From positions 1-36,521 of the forward strand of contig NZ_JARGZA010000026.1 of the NCBI RefSeq assembly GCF_030973515.1: DNA of 36,521 nt, given 5' to 3'. The notes beneath the pieces are model-generated. The model had not been told where the DNA came from. It was given only the letters and a program-made list of their open reading frames with translations, and ran no database searches. This document shows positions 1 through 6,852 of the stretch, one piece after another; the stretch's first letter is position 1, and each line of letters begins with the position of its first letter. The translations under genes and the position numbers were made by a program. This DNA is from Jannaschia maritima (lineage in GTDB: Bacteria; Pseudomonadota; Alphaproteobacteria; Rhodobacterales; Rhodobacteraceae).

Positions 1-17
1 GGACGGTGCCTCGCGTA

Positions 18-55
18 TGTACGGGGGGTGTACAGGGGGTGTACGGGGGGTGCAC
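18..55. repeat. 11-bp direct repeats with G-tracts
   Basis: Four units start at 18, 29, 40 and 51, exactly 11 bp apart. The first three read TGTACGGGGGG, TGTACAGGGGG and TGTACGGGGGG; the fourth is a decayed TGCAC. The first unit is preceded by CGTA. The same arrangement occurs at the other end of the window (36482-36503), again after CGTA. The phasing puts every unit on one face of the helix, as expected for cooperative protein binding. The array lies beyond the 3' end of repA, between repA and the partition region if the molecule is circular. Its function is unknown; a second replication or partition site is a guess. Confidence 0.8.
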
Positions 56-119
56 GCCTTGTTTCGGCCGTTCCGGCACCACGAGCAATCAGGTTTATGT
101 CGTATCCGCTCCGCGGTCG

Positions 120-140
120 CCCGCCTCCGGCCGGGGCGGG
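120..140 (-). terminator. Possible hairpin downstream of repA
   Basis: CCCGCC at 120-125 can pair with GGCGGG at 135-140, and the inner CC/GG pairs extend the stem across one bulged base. It lies just past the repA stop in the direction of repA transcription. No T-tract follows, so this is a weak terminator candidate only. Confidence 0.25.
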
Positions 141-148
141 GGGGGGCT

Positions 149-1186
149 TCAGGGGGAGCCGTGCCGCGCCTGCCAGGTCTCGCAGAACTTGGCGAAGAGG
201 GGGTCGGCGTCGGCGGGGGCGGGCTTGCCGGTGTGGCTCCACCAGACGGCGAAGCGCTCCGCCAGGTAATGCGCGTCCCAGCCGGGCGCCGCCAGGCGCG
301 CCGCGTCCAGCCCGTCGGGCGAAACGCGGGCGCGCACCAGCGCCGCGCATTCCGCGGCCTTGGCGGTCGCGCGCGGCATCGTGTTGCGGTTCACGAAGGT
401 CACGAGGTCCTGCTCCTCGTCGTAGAGGACGCGGTAATCGGGCAGGAAGTCGCCCTCGACGATGGGCTTCATCTGGCGGCGGAACTCCCGCAGGGTCCCC
501 TTCGACCCCGACTTCTTGTGCAGCGTGGTCATCAGGAAGGTCCAGCCCTCGTCCTGGCCCACGGCCTTGCGCGCCATCTCGTAGATGCGCCGCTCGATGG
601 GGCGGGACAGGCGGAAGTAGTCGCGGTGCAGCGTCAGCACGTCCATCTCCTCGACGGAGGAGACGACCATGTCGCTGAGCTTCAGCTCCAGGGACTTGAT
701 CTTGCCCGTGCGCTCGCAGGTCCGCATCTTGGCGCCGTCGATGATGCCCATCCATTCGTCCGTGCGCGTCCCCTCGAACAGGATGTTGGTGCGGAACCGC
801 GTCCCGTCGATCCGGTCGATGCTGTCGCACAGCGCGTCGTAGTCGCGCCCGCCCGTGCCGCGCTGCGTGAAGACGAGGAACGCGTAGGGATCGATCTGCA
901 CCCGCTTCGAGATCGGGCGCCCTTCGCGCACGCCGGCGATCAGCTGGGAGATCGCGTAGATGATCAGGTCCTTGTCGTAGATCGTGGGCAGGCCCTTGAT
1001 GGAAGGGCGGAACTCGATCCACGCGTCCTTGTACTCGTAGCGGCGCGGCTCGCGGTCGGGCTTCTTGCTGAGCGAATAGAACGGGTGCTCCATCGAGGCC
1101 ATGTCGTCCTTCAGGATGACGTCGGTGATGTCGCACACGAACAGGTCGCCCTGGGGGTGCTTGATCGGCTTGAGGTGCTCGCTCAT
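149..1186 (-). CDS. repA: Plasmid replication initiator RepA (RPA family)
   Basis: A 345-residue protein recognised as a replication initiator of the RPA type found on alphaproteobacterial plasmids, from the N-terminal block (HPQGDLFVCDI, DMASMEHPFYSLSKKPD), the central RYEYKDAWIEFRPS and the later RPIERRIYEMARK stretch. Such proteins bind iterons and open the origin. The ATG at 1186 is chosen because GGGAGAG lies just upstream and the conserved block starts within ten residues. Longer in-frame extensions run into the iterons and are low-complexity. The gene reads away from a 670-bp origin region carrying six iterons, the classic arrangement for an autoregulated iteron plasmid. No repB or repC is present, so this is not a repABC replicon. 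The family call is firm; the compatibility subgroup is not determined. Confidence 0.93.
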   Translation of the reverse strand: MSEHLKPIKHPQGDLFVCDITDVILKDDMASMEHPFYSLSKKPDREPRRYEYKDAWIEFRPSIKGLPTIYDKDLIIYAISQLIAGVREGRPISKRVQIDPYAFLVFTQRGTGGRDYDALCDSIDRIDGTRFRTNILFEGTRTDEWMGIIDGAKMRTCERTGKIKSLELKLSDMVVSSVEEMDVLTLHRDYFRLSRPIERRIYEMARKAVGQDEGWTFLMTTLHKKSGSKGTLREFRRQMKPIVEGDFLPDYRVLYDEEQDLVTFVNRNTMPRATAKAAECAALVRARVSPDGLDAARLAAPGWDAHYLAERFAVWWSHTGKPAPADADPLFAKFCETWQARHGSP

Positions 1187-1277
1187 GCGCGCGTCTCTCC
1201 CATCGGGCCGCACTCGCGGCGGGGCAGGGGGCGGGCGCGGACGGCCCGCGCCGGAGGCGGAAGGGGCGTGGGTACGT

Positions 1278-1790
1278 GTTCGGGAAACACACACGCCCCC
1301 GTGTGTCCTTGTTCGGGAAACACACACGGATGTCCAGGGGTCCGTCGGGAAACACACACCATCGGACTGGATCGGACCGATTCGGATGCCGAAAGAACGA
1401 TTCGCGGGCCCGACGAGGCGACGATGGGCGAATCGGGATTCGTCCATTCGGGCAGACGCGATTCCACGTCGGACGAATCGGGATTCACACACGCTATTTC
1501 GGGAAACACACACGCTCGTTTCGGGAAACACACACGCCCGACCCGAAAATGTATCGCGCATCCCCCTGATGCACATGGATTATTCTGGATGGTCGGATCC
1601 TTAAACACATATTCAAACACATGAAAACACACGCTCCGTATCGAATCGGACGGGACCGAAACGGCGAATCGCAGAAGATTGGATGGGGAATGGGACGATT
1701 CGCGACGCCGACGGCGCGGAACGGGACCCGCCGGACCGGACGGACGCGGCGGGGCGGGCGGGGGCGGAACCGTTTCGGGAAACACACACG
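1278..1790 (+). repeat. Six RepA iterons
   Basis: The 14-base core CGGGAAACACACAC occurs without change at 1281, 1314, 1346, 1500, 1522 and 1776, all in the same orientation. Most copies extend to TTCGGGAAACACACACG. Spacings are 33, 32, 154, 22 and 254 bp, so the closely spaced copies are about two or three helical turns apart. Identical direct repeats beside an initiator gene are the expected RepA-binding sites. Confidence 0.93.
1603..1632 (+). repeat. AT-rich half-iterons (putative unwinding element)
   Basis: AAACACAT at 1603-1610 and 1615-1622, then AAACACAC at 1625-1632, repeat the 3' half of the iteron without its CGGG. They sit in the most AT-rich stretch of the origin. This fits a DNA unwinding element recognised by the initiator as single strand, but that role is inferred. 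Confidence 0.6.
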
Positions 1791-1854
1791 CCCCCGCGTT
1801 GAGGATGGGGCCCATCCAGCCTATCCGCGTCCCGACCAGATGCGGACGGACGCC

Positions 1855-2862
1855 ATGACCGAAGCCACCGACGAGATCCCGCCGCGCGCCGCCCCCGAGG
1901 TCGCGCGGGTCGCGGTGGTGGTCGTGAACTACCGCATCGCGGATCTGGTGATCGACGGCGTCCAGAGCGTGGTCGACCGCGACCACGGGGGTCGCGAGGT
2001 GACGGTGCACGTGGTCGACAACGCGTCGGGCGGGACGGACGTGGGCCGGCTGCGCGCGGCGCATGCGGCGCGGGGCTGGGGCACGCAAGTGACGATCCGG
2101 GCGGAGGCTGTGAACCACGGCTTCGGACGAGGCAACGACGTGGTGATCAGGCCCCTGCTGGCGGGGTCGCGCCCGCCCGACGCGGTGATGCTGCTCAACC
2201 CCGACGCGCGGTTGGACAACGAGGCCGTGGACATCCTCGCTCGCGCGCTGGAGGACGACGCCCGCGCGGGCGTCGTCGGGCCCGCCATCGTCGGACCCGG
2301 CGGAGCGCCCGTCCCGGCGGCCTTCCGCTTTCCCACGGCGGCCAGCGAGTTCTCCGACACGTTGAACCTCGGCTTCGTCGCGCGGCGCCTGGCGCATCGC
2401 AGCCAGATCCTGGCCGCGGACCATCCCGGCGGGCCCGTCGACTGGGTGTCGGGCGCCGCGGCGATGATGCGCGCGGACGCCCTGCGCGACTTGAACGGCT
2501 TCGACCCCGACTTCTTCCTCTACTACGAAGAGGTGGACCTGATGCGCCGGGCGCGCGCGGCGGGCTGGCGCTGCCTTTACGTGCCCGAAGCGCGCGTCCT
2601 GCACGAGGAGGGGGTCTCGACCGGAGTGACCGACAAGGCCTGGGCGGTGCCGCGGCGACCCGCCTACTTCTACGAATCCTGGGCGCTCTACCATCGCAAG
2701 GCGGCGGGGCGTGCGGGCGCCCTGGGCCGGGCGGCGGCCCGGGCGGCGGGGGCCGTCGGGAACCGGGCCCTGGGATCGCTGCCCCGGCGCCGCTCGATCG
2801 TGCCGGAACGCTTCCTGCGCGACTTCTGGCGCCACGCCGTGCGCCCCCTGCTGCGCGGCTAG
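1855..2862 (+). CDS. Family 2 glycosyltransferase (WbbL-like)
   Basis: A 335-residue cytoplasmic GT-A enzyme expected to add a sugar from an NDP-sugar to the lipid-linked EPS repeat unit. Visible landmarks in order are VVVVNYRIADLV near the N-terminus, HVVDNAS, NHGFGRGND, the metal-binding LLNPDARLD, and the acceptor/catalytic region FDPDFFLYYEEVDLMRRARAAGW. These match the WbbL-type rhamnosyltransferase group, although the sugar cannot be read from sequence. Two starts are possible, the ATG at 1855 and one 15 bases upstream at 1840; neither has a strong ribosome binding site. The gene starts directly beyond the origin and reads away from repA. The tail after about residue 270 is Arg/Ala-rich and basic, which would suit membrane association. 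Confidence 0.85.
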   Translation: MTEATDEIPPRAAPEVARVAVVVVNYRIADLVIDGVQSVVDRDHGGREVTVHVVDNASGGTDVGRLRAAHAARGWGTQVTIRAEAVNHGFGRGNDVVIRPLLAGSRPPDAVMLLNPDARLDNEAVDILARALEDDARAGVVGPAIVGPGGAPVPAAFRFPTAASEFSDTLNLGFVARRLAHRSQILAADHPGGPVDWVSGAAAMMRADALRDLNGFDPDFFLYYEEVDLMRRARAAGWRCLYVPEARVLHEEGVSTGVTDKAWAVPRRPAYFYESWALYHRKAAGRAGALGRAAARAAGAVGNRALGSLPRRRSIVPERFLRDFWRHAVRPLLRG

Positions 2863-2919
2863 CCGAATCCCCCGAATCCGTCTTATGTCAAAACTCGCTC
2901 CATCGACCGAAAGCCCCCC

Positions 2920-3912
2920 ATGACCCCCACCTGGCCCGCCATTCCCCATGCCCCCTGGGCCGGAACCTGCGCGGCGCTGCACCTGTGGTGCCAAATCATC
3001 GGGAAGTACCGCCTGGCGCATACCCGGTGGATGAACCATTCCTGGCAGGCCACGCTCTACGTCACGCCGCGCGGTCTGACGACGGGGCCGGTCCACGACC
3101 CGTCGGGCGTGGCGGTGCAGGTCACGCTCGACCTGTGCGACAGCCGCGCGGTGGTGCAGGCGACGGATCGGCCGGACCGGGCCTTCGACCTCGGACCCAC
3201 CAGCGTGGCGGGGTTCCACGACCGGATGCGCGACGCGGTGACGGCGCAGGGCGGGACGTGGGACGTCCACGGCTCGCCCAACGAGGTGCCCGACCCCGTG
3301 CCCTTCGCGCGGGACGACGCGGTGCGCCCCTACGACGCCGAGGCAATCGCGCGCTTTCACGCGGCGCTCCTGCGGATCGTGCCGGTCCTCGAACGGTTCC
3401 GCACTTCGTTCCTGGGCAAGAGCAGTCCCGTCCACCTGTTCTGGGGGTCGTTCGACCTCGCCGTGACGCGCTTCTCGGGTCGGCGCGGGCCGCTGCATCC
3501 GGGCGGCTTTCCCAACCTGCCCGATGCGGTGACGCGCGAGGCCTACGACCATGAGGTGTCCTCGGCGGGCTTCTGGCCCGGAGGAAACGGAGCCGACGAG
3601 GCGATGTTCTACAGCTATGCCTATCCCGTCCCGCCGGGTTTCGCGCGGGCCGCCGCCCTGCCGGACGGGGCGCGGTTCGACGAGGCCCTGGGCGAGTACG
3701 TGATGCCCTATGCGGCCGTGCGCGACGCGCCCGACCCGGAGGCGGTCCTGCTGGCCTTCCTGCGCGCGACCTATGCCGCCGCGGCCGATGCGGGCGGCTG
3801 GGACCGCGACCGGCTCGACTGCGCGGAGGCGGAGCGCCGCGTGCCCCGCGCGGTCTCGGCGCCCCGCCCCGAGCACCTGCCCCGCCACGCCGGCGGAACG
3901 ATGGGTCCTTAA
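2920..3912 (+). CDS. DUF5996 family protein
   Basis: A 330-residue protein recognised as DUF5996 from its N-terminal block (TCAALHLWCQIIGKYRLAHT, then WMNHSWQATLYVTPRGLTTG) and the later HLFWGSFDLAVTRFSGRR, followed by YSYAYPVPPGF. The family has no established biochemical function to my knowledge. There is no signal peptide or membrane segment, so it is probably cytosolic. Several His, Trp and Asp residues fall in conserved-looking blocks, which suggests an enzyme, but no known catalytic motif is visible. It sits 57 bases after the glycosyltransferase and 80 bases before the sulfurylase/kinase, on the same strand, so the three may be co-transcribed. A role in the EPS pathway is possible from position only. 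Confidence 0.8.
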   Translation: MTPTWPAIPHAPWAGTCAALHLWCQIIGKYRLAHTRWMNHSWQATLYVTPRGLTTGPVHDPSGVAVQVTLDLCDSRAVVQATDRPDRAFDLGPTSVAGFHDRMRDAVTAQGGTWDVHGSPNEVPDPVPFARDDAVRPYDAEAIARFHAALLRIVPVLERFRTSFLGKSSPVHLFWGSFDLAVTRFSGRRGPLHPGGFPNLPDAVTREAYDHEVSSAGFWPGGNGADEAMFYSYAYPVPPGFARAAALPDGARFDEALGEYVMPYAAVRDAPDPEAVLLAFLRATYAAAADAGGWDRDRLDCAEAERRVPRAVSAPRPEHLPRHAGGTMGP

Positions 3913-3992
3913 CCGACGCGGCCCGGCGCGGTTTGCGCCCGGGCGGATGGGGTGTATGGGTCCGCCGCCCGACCCACCCACAGGAACGCCCG

Positions 3993-5717
3993 ATGCCGTC
4001 CGCCGTCCAGCACGATCCCGTCCCCGAACTCTACGTCCCCGCCGCCGACCGGGCCGCGCTGCACGACGCGGCGGGCGACATGCCGTCGTGGGACCTGACG
4101 CCGCGGCAGCTCTGCGACCTGGAGCTCCTGATGAACGGCGGCTTCGCGCCGCTGACGGGGTTCCTGGGGCGGGCCGACTACGATGCCGTGCTGCGGAACA
4201 TGCGCTTGGCCGACGGCACGCTGTGGCCCATGCCGATCACGCTGGACGTGTCCCGGGCCTTCGCCGACGGGGTCGGGCCCGGCGCCGACGTCGCCCTGCG
4301 CGACGCGGAAGGCGTGATCCTTGCGGTGCTGACCGTGTCCGACGCCTGGACGCCCGACAAGGCGGCGGAAGCGGAAGCGGTGTTCGGCGCCGACGACACC
4401 GCCCACCCGGCGGTGCGCTATCTCCACGAGACGGCGGGCGACGTGTATCTGGGCGGGCGGATCCGCGGCCTCGCGCCGCCGATGCACCACGACTTCCGCG
4501 CGCGGCGCGACACCCCCAACGAGCTGCGCGCGCGCTTCGCCAAGCTGGGCTGGCGCCGCGTGGTGGCCTTCCAGACCCGCAACCCGCTTCACCGCGCGCA
4601 TCAGGAACTGACCTTCCGCGCGGCGCGCGAGGTGCAGGCCAACCTCCTGATCCACCCCGTGGTGGGCATGACGAAGCCCGGCGACGTCGACCACTTCACC
4701 CGCGTGCGCTGCTACGAGGCGGTGCTCGACAAGTATCCCCAGGCTACCACGACCATGAGCCTGCTCAACCTCGCCATGCGCATGGCCGGCCCGCGCGAGG
4801 CGGTGTGGCACGGGATCATCCGGCGCAACCACGGCTGCACCCACATGATCGTCGGTCGCGACCATGCGGGGCCGGGCAAGGATTCGGCAGGCGAGGACTT
4901 CTACGGGCCCTACGACGCGCAGGAGCTGTTCCGCGCGCACCAGGACGAGATCGGCCTCGAGATGGTCGACTTCAAGCACATGGTCTACGTGCGCGAGCGC
5001 GCGCAGTACGAGGCCGTGGACGAGATCGCGGACAGGGACGCGGTCACGATCCTGAACATCTCCGGCACGGAGTTGCGGCGACGCCTGCGCGAAGGCCTGG
5101 AGATCCCCGAATGGTTCTCCTTTCCCGAGGTGGTGGCCGAGCTGCGCCGCACCTCGCCCCCGCGCTCGGCCCAGGGCTTCACGGTGTTCTTCACGGGCCT
5201 GTCGGGCTCGGGCAAGTCGACCGTGGCCAACGCGATCATGGTCAAGCTGATGGAGATGGGGGGCCGTCCCGTGACGCTGCTCGACGGCGACGTGGTGCGC
5301 AAGCACCTGTCCTCCGAGCTGGGCTTCTCCAAGGAGCATCGCGACATCAATATCCGGCGCATCGGCTACGTGGCCAGCGAGATCACGAAGAACCGCGGCA
5401 TCGCCATCTGCGCGCCCATCGCACCCTATGCCGCCACGCGCCGGGCCGTGCGCGAGATGATCGAGGGCTTCGGCGCCTTCGTCGAGATCCACGTCGCCAC
5501 GTCGCTGGAGGAATGCGAACGGCGCGACCGCAAGGGGCTCTACAAGCTGGCGCGGGCGGGCAAGATCCCTGAATTCACCGGCATCTCGGATCCCTACGAG
5601 GTGCCGGAATCGCCCGAGCTGCGCCTCGACACGGAGGATCGCGCCATCGACGCCTGCGCCCAGGAGGTGCTCCTGAAGCTGGAAGGGATGGGCCTGATCG
5701 CGCGGGGCGCCGCCTAG
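3993..5717 (+). CDS. Bifunctional sulfate adenylyltransferase / adenylylsulfate kinase
   Basis: A 574-residue PAPS synthetase. The N-terminal two thirds is ATP sulfurylase (sulfate + ATP to APS), with QTRNPLHRAH at about 194-203 and GRDHAGPG at about 288. The C-terminal third is APS kinase (APS + ATP to PAPS), with the P-loop GLSGSGKST starting at about 402, then DGDVVRKHLSSELGFS and a basic IRRIGYVASEI stretch. Both active sites look intact. The ATG at 3993 follows AGGA at a suitable distance, and the frame upstream of it is low-complexity. PAPS can feed sulfate assimilation or sulfotransferases; the setting among EPS glycosyltransferases favours polymer sulfation, but no sulfotransferase was recognised in the window, so that is inference. 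Confidence 0.95.
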   Translation: MPSAVQHDPVPELYVPAADRAALHDAAGDMPSWDLTPRQLCDLELLMNGGFAPLTGFLGRADYDAVLRNMRLADGTLWPMPITLDVSRAFADGVGPGADVALRDAEGVILAVLTVSDAWTPDKAAEAEAVFGADDTAHPAVRYLHETAGDVYLGGRIRGLAPPMHHDFRARRDTPNELRARFAKLGWRRVVAFQTRNPLHRAHQELTFRAAREVQANLLIHPVVGMTKPGDVDHFTRVRCYEAVLDKYPQATTTMSLLNLAMRMAGPREAVWHGIIRRNHGCTHMIVGRDHAGPGKDSAGEDFYGPYDAQELFRAHQDEIGLEMVDFKHMVYVRERAQYEAVDEIADRDAVTILNISGTELRRRLREGLEIPEWFSFPEVVAELRRTSPPRSAQGFTVFFTGLSGSGKSTVANAIMVKLMEMGGRPVTLLDGDVVRKHLSSELGFSKEHRDINIRRIGYVASEITKNRGIAICAPIAPYAATRRAVREMIEGFGAFVEIHVATSLEECERRDRKGLYKLARAGKIPEFTGISDPYEVPESPELRLDTEDRAIDACAQEVLLKLEGMGLIARGAA

Positions 5718-5766
5718 CGGACGCGCGGGCTCCTTTTCCCGGCCCCGATTCCGGCCGATACCCATC

Positions 5767-6852
5767 GTGCCCGCCCGCGCCCGTCCGGAGGTCCCGACCC
5801 TGCCCGCCACGGCTTCCCCTTCCATCGGACTGGTCGCCATCGGCCGCAACGAGGGCGCGCGCCTGGAGGCCTGCCTGACGGCCGCCGTCGCCATGCTGCC
5901 GCCCGACCGCGTGGTCTACGTCGACAGCGGCTCGACCGACGGCAGCGTGGCCTTCGCGGCGGGCCTGGGCGTGCGCGTCGTGGATCTGGACGTCAGCGGG
6001 GGATTCACCGCGGCGCGGGCGCGCAACGCGGGCGCCGACGTGCTGCTGGCCGCGGCGGATCCGCCCGACCTCGTCCAGTTCGTCGATGGCGACTGCGTCC
6101 TGGCGCCGGGCTGGCTGGGAATGGGCGCCGCCGCCCTCGCCCGCGATCGCGGTCTGGCCGTCGTGGCGGGGCGCGTGCGCGAGGTGGCGCCCGACGCCAC
6201 GATCTGGAACCGCTTGATCGACATGGAATGGGACGCGCCGGCGGGCCCCGCGGACGCGGTGGGGGGCATCGCGCTCTATCGCGCGGACGCCTTTCGGGCG
6301 GTGGGGGGCTTCGATCCCGGCCTGATCTGCGGCGAGGAGCCGGAACTGTGCTTCCGCCTGCGGGCCGCGGGCTGGCGGGTCGAGCGGCTGGCCGCCGAGA
6401 TGTGCGGCCACGACGCCGCCATGACGCGGCTGGGGCAGTGGCTGACGCGCACGCGACGCACGGGCTGGGCCTTTGCGGAGGGCGCGGACCGGATGGGCGC
6501 GTCGCCCGAGCGCTACAACCTGCGCGAACGGAACCGCATCCTGGTCTGGGGGGGGCTCGTGCCCGCGCTGGTCCTGGTCCTGGCGGCGGCGGCGCTCCTC
6601 CTGGCATTCCTGGGATCGGCGCGGTGGTGGGTTCCGGGGGGGGCGTCGCTCCTGGGGGTCCTGCTCTATCCCGCGATGGCGCTGCGCGTGGCGCGGGGCC
6701 GGATGCGGGACCGAGGCGATCCGTTCGGCCGGGCGATGGTCTGGGCGCTTCTGGTCATGGGCGGCAAGCCCTGGGAGATGGCGGGCCTCCTGGCGTACCG
6801 CCGCGCGCGGCGCGCGGGCCGTCGCGGCGCGCTGATCGAGTACCGGGCCTAG
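5767..6852 (+). CDS. Membrane-anchored family 2 glycosyltransferase
   Basis: A 361-residue protein with an N-terminal GT-A domain and hydrophobic C-terminal segments. Motifs seen are GLVAIGRNEGARL, VYVDSGSTDGS, the metal-binding FVDGDCVLAPGW, and CGEEPELCFRLRAAGW as the acceptor/base region. About three membrane segments follow (roughly residues 260-285, 292-315 and 320-340), so the catalytic domain should face the cytoplasm. It likely adds one sugar of the EPS repeat. The start is a GTG with no clear ribosome binding site, but the catalytic domain begins about 20 residues in and no better start exists. Its TAG stop shares the palindrome CTAG with the stop of the convergent flippase gene. Confidence 0.83.
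   Translation: MPARARPEVPTLPATASPSIGLVAIGRNEGARLEACLTAAVAMLPPDRVVYVDSGSTDGSVAFAAGLGVRVVDLDVSGGFTAARARNAGADVLLAAADPPDLVQFVDGDCVLAPGWLGMGAAALARDRGLAVVAGRVREVAPDATIWNRLIDMEWDAPAGPADAVGGIALYRADAFRAVGGFDPGLICGEEPELCFRLRAAGWRVERLAAEMCGHDAAMTRLGQWLTRTRRTGWAFAEGADRMGASPERYNLRERNRILVWGGLVPALVLVLAAAALLLAFLGSARWWVPGGASLLGVLLYPAMALRVARGRMRDRGDPFGRAMVWALLVMGGKPWEMAGLLAYRRARRAGRRGALIEYRA

Larger units (their letters stand above)
1187..1854. other. Putative origin of replication (oriV)
   Basis: A gene-free region between repA and a divergently placed glycosyltransferase. It holds six copies of an iteron (1278-1790), an AT-rich stretch around 1545-1640 that stands out against the GC-rich surroundings, and ten GANTC sites between 1379 and 1701. 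Three AAACACA half-iterons at 1603, 1615 and 1625 sit inside the AT-rich stretch, which fits a DNA unwinding element. Iterons next to the initiator gene plus an AT-rich segment is the usual architecture of an iteron-controlled origin. Open reading frames across this region are repeat-driven and not credible genes. The repA promoter should also lie here, but no convincing -35/-10 pair was found. Confidence 0.85.

Noticed and set aside
1278-1790. Iteron repeats as a CRISPR array
   Set aside because: Repeats are about 14-18 bases, spacing is irregular (22 to 254 bp) and no cas gene is present; position beside repA fits iterons.
149-1854. repABC replicon
   Set aside because: No repB or repC; the initiator is the RPA type and parA lies elsewhere with a small partner.
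1855-2862. Assignment as a specific rhamnosyltransferase
   Set aside because: Motifs support the WbbL-like group, but no rml genes are in the window, so the sugar is left open.
1183-3981. 932-residue minus-strand open frame across origin, GT2 and DUF5996 genes
   Set aside because: It crosses the iterons and runs antisense to two supported genes, with no recognisable domain.
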